Assembly: GCA_027563935.2 (NCBI GenBank) | Contig: CM050446.2 | Location: 28,833,501 to 28,897,500 of the forward strand | From: Costus lasius | Lineage: Eukaryota > Streptophyta > Magnoliopsida > Zingiberales > Costaceae | Direction: 5' to 3' | Length of the DNA: 64,000 bases | Part shown: piece after piece, positions 56,483 to 64,000 of the stretch | Layout of the letters: every line of letters starts with the position of its first letter | How positions within the stretch are numbered: position 1 is the first letter of the stretch | Program-made: the position numbers and the translations under genes | Notes under the pieces: generated by a model | Seen by the model: only the letters and a program-made list of their open reading frames with translations | Told to the model about the DNA's origin: nothing | Database searches by the model: none

Positions 56483-57327
56483 ATGGCACAATTCGAGGAG
56501 CGGTTCTCCAGACTGGAGGATGCTATTGTCTTAGAGGCAGATTCTTAGTGGCAGGGAGAGCCTCTTTCTGAGCGCCTAGAGGCATTGATGGAGATGTTCC
56601 ATCAGTACAGAGATTACACTGATGGGAGGATTAGCACTATGGCGCAGGACTTAGCGACAGTTACTACAGAGGTCACTGCACTGAGATTGTTGGTGGCGCA
56701 GGTGGCTTCCCACCCACATACTCCACCCGCACCACAGTTTATGCAACCTGCCAGACGCCATATTCCCGACCCAGTTATTTTGCAGGAGCTAGAGTAGCAA
56801 AAGAGTTGGATAACTTCATCTTTGACATGGAGCACTACTTTAGAGCAGCAGGAGTCATTGATGAGGATAGGATAGAGGTCTGTGCATCCTACCTGCGTGG
56901 GGATGCCAAATTATGGTGGAGAACCTCTATAGCTCCAAGGACAGAGGGAGATAACCTTGAGATAGCCTCATGGGATGATATGAAAACTGAGATGAGGGCT
57001 CAGTTTATACCAGTCAATACCTTACATGATGCTAGGATGACTTTGAGGTATTTGAGGCAGACTGGCACTGTTAGAGAGTATGTCAAGCAATTTGCTACCT
57101 TATTGCTTGAAATACCTAACAAGAGCGAAGAAGAGAAGTTCCATGACTTCCTAGGAGGATTATGGCCATGGGCACTTGCAGAGGTCAGACGCCAGTCAGT
57201 GACCACCTATAAGGAGGCGGTCGCAGCAGCTGATGGATTAGTAGACCTGAGAGCACCTCGTCCTACTATGATAGCTCAGGGGACTAGGACAGTACCCCAA
57301 AATAAACCACCAGTTCAAAATAGATAG
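56483..57327 (+). pseudogene. gag: Gag of E2
   Basis: ATG 56483 (MAQFEERFSRLEDA). TAG 56546-56548 replaces the GAG seen in E1. After the frameshift shared with E1 near 56775, the gag core reads FDMEHYFRAAG, RGDAKLWWRT and EYVKQFATLLLEIPNKS to TAG 57325-57327, also shared with E1. Confidence 0.85.
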
Positions 57328-57661
57328 CCACAGAAGAAGAATGCGCAAAATTGGAAAGGAAAAGGAAAAGCAGTAGTGTACCAGCAGAAAAGCCCACAGA
57401 AGAAGCACTATCAGCCTCAGCAGAAGAGGGCTGCTGAGCCCAGCACAAAGAAGAAGATAGAGTGCTTTATTTGCTATGGACCACATATGATGAGAGACTG
57501 TCCTACCAGAAAGATGATAAGTACTTTAGTGACAGTAGATGGGGAGAAAGGACAGAAAGACCAAGGAAGCGCATCAGTTTCAGTTAATCCACTAGTGATT
57601 GCAAATGTCAGTGCACGGTCTTCACCCCTGATGTATGTGTATGTGGAGCTAAATGATACAT
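57328..57661 (+). pseudogene. Nucleocapsid of E2, truncated
   Basis: Same frame as the gag core: basic tract, knuckle CFICYGPHMMRDC near 57470, [19 protein letters not shown]. Lost at the 57661 breakpoint before the protease active site. Confidence 0.8.
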
Positions 57662-60189
57662 TGGCAGTGCTGTAGGTTCCTCTGACATTGGCAGTGTTGA
57701 CCTAAGGTCACCACAAGTAGTGAGTGGCACCTAGCAGTGCATCGCTACTACCCAAGTCTCAGAATGGATATCGACATCGACATCCCCATCATCACAACTA
57801 GGTACAGATACGTTATAGTCCCTTTGCTAAACTGATATCCGATTGGACAAGTGTGTCATCACTTTCTTTCACCCAATCACATGGTCATGACTAAATCAGG
57901 TTGTCACCTGGGTATGGCCATACATTTTCAGTCATAAAACCATAGAGGAGCTCCATGGATATCAAGCTTCCCTCAGGAAGGGGCAAATCCTCTGTCTGTC
58001 CATTGACCTTCTCATATGGGTCGTGACATGCTCAATGACAACCGTTACTACCTCCCAACTATGGCGAGGTGTTAGGTTGTATCAAAGCATGTCCCTAACC
58101 ATATAGAATGGCCAATGACCTTAAGTCAAGGGATCAATGCATCTCCTGTCACTTGTGAGGATAACTCATGACACTAAGTCATTGCTGATGGTTCCCCAAA
58201 GGGGGCGAAAACCCTATGGTGGCGCAAACAAGAAAGGGGGCAGCGGATAAAGGGTTTCATAGGATCAATGAGCATGCATTATATGATCAACTTAACAAAA
58301 CCGATTGTAAAGAAGTGATTCGATTCATACCATGGCCATTTCAAGATGGCGCCTTGGAAGTAAGAGAACAACGAAGATCTCCTCCAAATCGTCACACACA
58401 AGATGAAGATGTGCTTCTTCTTGTCGTCCCTTGTGCTAGCAAGGATCGTCCAAAGCGTCTTGATCGAATGCAAAAGGAAAGGAGAGCTTTTCTTCTTGGC
58501 GTTTTTCTCTCTTGTCGCCTTAGACTTCCTCTACACGAGAATGCCACTCGAACACAACCCAAGGAGGCGTCAAAGGCGTGAAGAGGCAAGAGAGGGGCGA
58601 CGTGAGATCATGGCCACGTTTGAGAAGTGCTATCCAAAAATAGCATCCCACTTCTCCACATGCGATCTTGGGTTTACCCCAATCGCAAATGCCACATCAC
58701 CTTTGAACCATTCGCTCATCCATGAGCTGGTTCAAACCAATTTGGTCCACTAACCAAATAAACCAAGAAATAAGTCCAGATCAAAATAAACCCTAAGGCT
58801 CTTGATCTGACCGTCAATCTCTCAATGCTCCTGATCTGACTGATCTAGCATTCATTCTCTCAATCGAAGCTTACCGATCTCAAGCCCTAATCAATCAAAC
58901 ATGATCAGACCAGATCTCACTTACAATCAGAGATTAAATCCCTTTAAACTGAACCCGAATAATTCAGTCCACACGATCTGACTTAAGAAAGCCATATCAT
59001 CAAATTGTGCGACCCTAAGGGTTTCCTTTAAATGTCGGTAACGATAACTTACGTTATCACGATCAGTGAGGGGTATCTAGCAACACATCACTGTCTCCCG
59101 ATATAAAGGAAAGAGTCTTCCAAGACTACACCCAAAAACAGCACAAGTGTGAATCAATTCACAAAGCATACAAATTTCCTTTACCACTGGATGTTCTTAT
59201 TGGACAAGCAAGTCAAGCTTGTAACTCCAATATGATGAGCATGATTAGATCAGATGAACATAGTCATCTGGGTATGGCCATACACTTTCTCAATCATCTC
59301 ATCCAGGGGGCCCCTTTAGAACATCACACTCCAATTAAGGAGACGGCAATCCTATGTCTATCACTAGTGCCCTAACCTGACTCAAGCTCACCATCCAAGA
59401 TAGTCTATAATCATTATATTTCAAGTGATATTGAACTATCTCAAAATAATGACAATCATCATTTAGAAAACACAAGTGATCTCAAGTCAGAGGAAATGTG
59501 CCACTTGTCGCATTCAAGGATTATTCACATTGTGACAAGCAATTGAATATCCAAGTAGGGTCTGTCCAGTACATCCAATGTACCCATGAGTCTACATCTT
59601 ATTCCATGCTCGAAGCATCCTATAAGATTAGAACACATATTAGTCTTAACCATATCAAGGCTGTCTCATGTTCACCAAGATATCTCGACTAAGGACATAA
59701 CTGCATGTCAGCCTAGCTGAACAGCTTTGAGACATTATTCAGAAGAACATATATTGCAGCAGACAATGTAGCTTACTGAATAACAACCATGCCTTTATAA
59801 ACATAACAGTTTATTACATGATACTGTTACAATCCCAAGACCTCAAACATTAGTCTTAAGGGCATACCCCAACAATTGCGTCACAGCGGGCTAGTCCAGT
59901 ATATCCACCATTGATATACCCATATGTCTGCGTTAGCACCTCGTGCCTAACTAGCCCATATACCAGTCTCGCAAGTACCAGAGCTGTCCCATATCCACTC
60001 ATGTACATTGACTGGGGACAACTATTTGAGCACAGATCCAATCTATCTCTAGGGACATTATCATGTAAGTACACAATCACAGATATAGACAAACATTGAT
60101 AATGACAATGCCAGAATGATATATATATATATATGTCAAGTAGTACAAAAGATGGACCGATACTAGGTCTCAGGGCATACACACCAACA
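57662..60189 (-). repeat. Copia D-family LTR, inverted and left-truncated
   Basis: On the minus strand it starts at 60189 with TGTTGGTGTGTATGCCCTGAG, runs to 59880, is interrupted by a B-family solo LTR, and resumes from 58180 to the breakpoint. Left part 57670-57790 aligns with the plus strand of D2 at about 60780-60890. (AT)8 lies at 60119-60134. Non-coding. Confidence 0.8.
58186..59874 (-). repeat. Solo LTR of copia family B, inverted
   Basis: 1689 bp; minus strand TGTTGGGGTATGCCC...CCATCA. ATTGC duplications at 58181-58185 and 59875-59879. Diverged from the LTRs of B but keeps ATGGCCATG followed by GTATGA (58339-58325). Open frames across it carry no domain. Confidence 0.9.
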
Positions 60190-61430
60190 CATTTGTATAT
60201 ACAATGTCCTTAGAGATTGATTTTATCTAATATCAAAGGATTATCTCTGGTCAAGTATCATAGTAGATAAGGGACAGCTATGATGCAATTGAGACTGGCA
60301 TATGCGCTGGTTGAGCATGGGTTGCTAACGCAGGTATATGAGTATATTAAGGGAGATATACTGGATCGACCCGCTGTGAGAATTTGACTTGGTGTCATAG
60401 GTCAAATCTCATAGTGACAGAGATTCACTCATCATGGACTTGAGGGCATTGATATCTCTATATGGTAAGGGATATCCTTTGATATAACCTAATGCTCCGC
60501 CGTAAAAGGGGAGTCATAATGGTTGTCATTGAGTATATCTTGAGCCATATGAGAGATTCAATGAGCCAATAGAGGATTTGCCCCTTCTTTGTGGGGAAGC
60601 TTGATGTCCATGGGCCCCTACATAGTGCATGACTAAAAGTGTGTGGCCACACCCTGGTTTAGCCTGAATAGAGTTATGACCATTAACATTGGAATAAACA
60701 AGTGTGACACACTTGTTTGACTTGGACGATCAGCCTAGCAAAAGGACTAGAGTGTACGTGTACTTTGTCATAGTTTTAGGGGATGCCGATGATGACTCCA
60801 TTCCGAGGACTTGGGTAGCAATGATGTACTACTAGGTGCCACTCATTGCTTGTTATGACTTGAGACCATTACCGTCAACGTCTGAGGAACCTACAGGGTC
60901 GCACACCTAGACACTCGAGATATCGTATTGATCGAGTTGGCTATGATCGAGTGGCAAGTAAATGTCTTTAGGCAAGGAGTGCAGCATAAGATGTTGAGAC
61001 TTGCTAATGTCCTTATAGCATGATGGTATAAGTGTTAATACAAAGTTATGGTAAAGCAAATGATACCAGAGGAGAACTAAGTTGTAATAATGTCCAGGAA
61101 TCTATAACTAGTTGATGTTTTTACTCCTAAGAGCCTTATCTCTTTCATAAGAAACATAGTCCATCTATTATACTCTAGTACCTAGTAAATCTATTGATAA
61201 TCAAGTGCTTTTTGAATTTGTGTTTTTAACACAATAACCATATTTGTTTCTTGTCATATCAAGCCGAAAGGCTTAAAACACAAATGAAACGGACAGATTT
61301 CAATAAATCGTAAGAGTTCAATAAGTCTTTTTAAAAAAGTCTTTAGCATTTAAATATGGATATTAATTATCTATATTTAACACTAGCTCAAAAATATTGG
61401 GATATACAAAATACATCCTAGGCATCAAAA
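60190..61430 (+). repeat. Copia D2 5' LTR (truncated) and decayed leader
   Basis: From about 60205 it follows the D LTR (AATGTCCTTAGAG, GGATCGACCCGCTGTGAGA, GAGGAACCTACAGGGTCGCACAC near 60900). The first roughly 165 bp of the LTR are missing. 60910-61430 is AT-rich with no domain; the LTR end and primer-binding site were not found. Confidence 0.6.
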
Positions 61431-61970
61431 TATACTCTTCGATCAGATTGTGGTGGAGAGTACCTGAGCAGTGAGTTCTTTAACTATCTTAGAGAGTGCG
61501 GGATCCTATCCCAACTCACTCCTCTTGGAACACCTCTATGGAATGGTGTCTCTAAAAGGAGAAATCGAACCTTATTGGACATGGTTCGATCTATGATGAG
61601 TCATGCAACTCTACCTCCCTCATTATGAGGTTTTGCACTTGAGACAGCTTCTCTTATACTAACGTTCCATCTAAGAGTGTCTCCAAGATACCATACGAGG
61701 TATGGAGTGGGAGACGCCCTAACCTCTCTTTTATCAGGATCTAGAGATATAAGGCTTATGTCAAATGTCAGGATTCTAGCAAGCCAGAACCTAGATCTGA
61801 TAAAATGTCTGTTTGTGGGGTATCCTAAGGAAACTAAAGGATACTACTTCTATGTCCCTACCGAGAACAAAGTCTTTGTTGCTCGGGGTGCTGTCTTTTT
61901 AGAAAAAGAATTTCACATGAAAGAAGTTAGTAGGAGGAAGTTTGACTTGGACGAGATCCAAGTGTAACCA
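61431..61970 (+). pseudogene. pol: Integrase core fragment of copia D2
   Basis: LRSDCGGEYLSSEF, SQLTPLGTPLWNGVSKRRNRTLLDMVRSMM (split by no frame change, with the catalytic Glu replaced by Lys in SKRRN), a stop near 61627, a frame change, then VGYPKETKGYYFYVP, KVFVARGAVFLEKEF and FDLDEIQV. Homologous to 18850-19380 of B. Confidence 0.8.
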
Positions 61971-62445
61971 CAAGACATTGATGCGTTGTTCCAGTCTGAC
62001 CCTGATGACTTCAGATCACAGGCCGGCTATGTGTTCAAATTGAATGGAGGCGCTGTATGCTGGAAGAGCTTCAAGCAATCCACTATAGCTGATTGTACAA
62101 CCGAGGCTGAGTATGTTGTTGCTTCTGAGGTAGCCAAAGAAGTTGTTTGGATAAGGAAGTTCATAACTGATCTTCAGGTGGTTCCAACTGCTGTGGATCC
62201 CATTGAGCTCTATTGTGACAATAATGGGGCTATTGCATAGGCAAAGGAACCATGGTCTCATCAATGGTCCAAACACATACTCAGGAGATTTCACCTGATT
62301 AGAGAGATCATTGATTGAGGTGATGTCAAGAATAGCAGAGTTGATTCAGGGAACAATCTAGCATACCCATTGACCAAGGCTTTGGTGCAGCAGAAGCATG
62401 ATGGTCATACTAGAGATATGGGGTTGAGGTTCCTCAACCTGTAGG
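61971..62445 (+). pseudogene. pol: RNase H fragment of copia D2
   Basis: FQSDPDDFRSQAGYVF, TEAEYVVAS, YCDNNGAIA, TAG near 62238, then HLIREIID and LTKALVQQKHD. It joins the integrase tail directly, so about 1.25 kb of RT (relative to B) is missing. Ends about 10 bp before the polypurine tract CAAGTGGGAGAT. Confidence 0.8.
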
Positions 62446-62465
62446 TTGTAGTGCAAGTGGGAGAT

Positions 62466-62693
62466 TGTTAGTGTATATGCCCTGAGACCTAGTTTTGGTC
62501 CATCTTTATACTACCTGACATTGATATTTCTTTTATATCATTCTAGCACTGTCGTTATCATTGTTTGTTTAGATCTGCAATTGTGTACTTACATGATAAT
62601 TTCCCCGGAGACATATGGGATCTATGCTCAAACTATAGTCCTTAGTCAAGTACCTGAGCACATATGGGACAACTCTGGTACATGTGAGCACAC
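62466..62693 (+). repeat. 3' LTR of copia D2, truncated
   Basis: Starts TGTTAGTGTATATGCCCTGAGACC and follows the D LTR to GGGACAACTCTGGTAC; similarity ends near 62690. Confidence 0.75.
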
Positions 62694-62913
62694 CATTTCA
62701 TGTGTCTTTTTGTGTCATAATTATGCTCTTTTGCTTGTTTTTAAGCCTTAATTGTCAAATATTGCAGAATCTACACCATTTCTTGTTTTTGATCATTTTC
62801 AGGTTAAAAGTGCCATATTTTGATGGATTTTAGAAGATTTGAGCACACCAATGGATTCCAGACGTCGAAACAAAGCCACCCATCAATTTTTATGAAATTC
62901 GGAGCCAATTTGC

Positions 62914-63027
62914 AAAAATACGGCACTACCGTATTTTTGGGAACAACTATCACGGTACCGTATTTTTGGAGGATTTTAAACAACAAGTTTTTGAATTTTT
63001 GCGCAAAATACGGCACTGTCGTATTTT
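62914..63027 (+). repeat. Three related dyads with ATACGG arms
   Basis: AAAAATACGG-CACTA-CCGTATTTTT (62914-62938), palindrome ACGGTACCGT followed by ATTTTTGG (62952-62969), and AAAATACG-GCACTGT-CGTATTTT (63005-63027). Confidence 0.6.
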
Positions 63028-63385
63028 AGACCCAGTTTTTCAATTTTTTCCCCGAATCTTGCGCGGACCAAAGAACTTGTTGTGTCCATAAGTGCACGAA
63101 TACTTCGAAGTAATTAAAATATCGAACCACAGAGACCTACGTGTTAAGTACCAAATAATCATTTTCTCGCTAGCTAAGCGAACCGAATATGATGAAAGTA
63201 AACGATCGAAAAGTGCACGGGAAAATATTAGAGAAGAAAACTGAGACTAGGGGTTTATCCACCTTGATTCTAATGACTAGAAAGAACTAAAGGCTGTCAA
63301 TCAAATTTCATTATAATAAAGATGCAATTTACTTCATAAAAGGATCAACTCGCTCTCGCGTAGTCAATCATACAAAGGACCAATC

Positions 63386-63580
63386 CTCACTCTCGTGCAA
63401 GATCTATCCAATGCTGAAAATAAGTAAATCATTGAACAAAGAACTCAAGGATCACTCTCGTGCATCCGAATTCTAAGTCAAAAAGCTCAAGTGGAAACTC
63501 AAGGATTACTCTCGTGCATCCGAATCTCAACACAGGTTCTACTTAAGGTTTTCCAACGTTCCGATCCTCACTCTCGTGCA
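63386..63580 (+). repeat. Interspersed CTCTCGTGCA repeat
   Basis: CTCTCGTGCA at about 63390, 63455, 63511 and 63571, with the variant GCTCTCGCG just upstream near 63352. Two copies continue TCCGAAT, and several are preceded by AAGGAT or GATC. Confidence 0.6.
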
Positions 63581-64000
63581 GGATCTTCATGTCTAACACA
63601 TTAACTCAATCCAAACAATCAGAAACTCAACATGACAATAAAATCATTAAAAATCAGAATTCGAAGAACTACCTAATCTCTTACGATAGTTCCAAACTCA
63701 ACAATTCTTAGGGCTCCAAATTTCACAATCAACCTCTCGGTCTATTTTACAAAATTCTAAAACATGCTGATATTTATAAAAGTAAGGAGAATCAAAGAAC
63801 AATCAATCACAAAAGTAAAATTATCATAATAAAATTATCATGACAAAAGTTAATATTTTCTAGTCATTAACAAACCAAGGGGATTACACCCCATGTCCCA
63901 TAAAAAGATCTAAGCTTGCATGGTGAAAGGATTACAATAAACCATAATTTCAGAGGATTAGAAATCGAAAAAAGGAAGAAAAGTTACAAAATAGGTGCTG

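Larger units (their letters stand above)
56252..57661 (+). mobile_element. E2, truncated third unit of the tandem E array
   Basis: Primer-binding site TGGTATTAGAGC (56255-56266, one change), leader, gag and nucleocapsid up to the start of protease (LMYVYVELN), then an abrupt end. About 98% similar to E1 by eye. No right LTR remains. Confidence 0.88.
62694..64000 (+). other. AT-rich intergenic or unassigned repeat sequence
   Basis: No coding domain, LTR end or primer-binding site recognised. Contains three related dyads (62914-63027), the palindrome TACTTCGAAGTA (63101-63112) and an interspersed CTCTCGTGCA motif (63386-63580). Confidence 0.5.

Noticed and set aside
62804..63029. Paired plus and minus open frames of about 70 codons
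   Set aside because: Created by the AT-rich dyads, which read similarly on both strands.
1..64000. A host gene, viral locus, CRISPR array or gene cluster
   Set aside because: Every long frame with recognisable domains belongs to an LTR element; the remaining sequence shows no exon pattern or other domain.

Overview
The window is plant nuclear DNA made almost entirely of LTR retrotransposons stacked inside one another. I see no host gene, tRNA, rRNA or CRISPR array. The angiosperm assignment rests on primer-binding sites matching initiator Met-tRNA (TGGTATCAGAGC), plant-type Ty1/copia and chromodomain Ty3/gypsy polyproteins, and the absence of anything bacterial or viral. Species cannot be told. 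The density and nesting suggest pericentromeric or other heterochromatic DNA. Element labels (A1-A3, B, C, D1-D2, E0-E2, F, G) are mine.

Left part (1-39.9 kb): a decayed copia tail (D1, 1-1242) and an unassigned LTR-like stretch (G) are followed by C (1926-39882). C is a short gag-protease element with no reverse transcriptase or integrase; only about 3.5 kb of the span is its own. A1 (2313-28342, Ty3 chromovirus) sits in the 5' LTR of C. A1 itself carries A2 (2898-11496, same family) in its own 5' LTR and copia B (13714-22801) in its gag. A3 (30260-38661, same family, reverse strand) sits between the gag and protease of C. Exact 5-bp target duplications were found for A1, A2, A3 and B, and LTR pairs have matching lengths (C 681, A1 1704, A2 1841/1842, A3 1765, B 1676).

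Right part (39.9-64 kb): an inverted solo LTR of a second chromovirus family (39929-41707) precedes a tandem E array: internal tail, LTR, internal, LTR, truncated internal (41708-57661). The second E LTR is split by F (48793-54632), a non-autonomous element whose only gene is an intact ORF resembling a retropepsin that has lost its catalytic triplet. After a breakpoint at about 57661 come inverted copia D LTR sequence with a nested B-family solo LTR, a forward decayed copia D2 (to 62693), and AT-rich DNA with short repeats and dyads (to the end).

Coding state: by hand comparison LTR divergence is roughly C 2.5%, A3 1.6%, A1 1.1%, B 0.5%, A2 0.4%, the order that nesting demands. Polyproteins are broken mainly by nonsense changes, most of them C-to-T type (notably CAG to TAG), as expected for heavily methylated DNA. 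A1 and B are closest to coding-competent. A1/A2/A3 and E encode gag-protease-RT-RNase H-integrase-chromodomain. B encodes gag-protease-integrase-RT-RNase H. C and F would depend on such elements in trans. The points most worth testing are the apparent start codon of B inside its LTR joined by splicing, the paired covarying hairpins in the B leader, the dead-protease ORF of F, and the duplicated nucleocapsid module of C.
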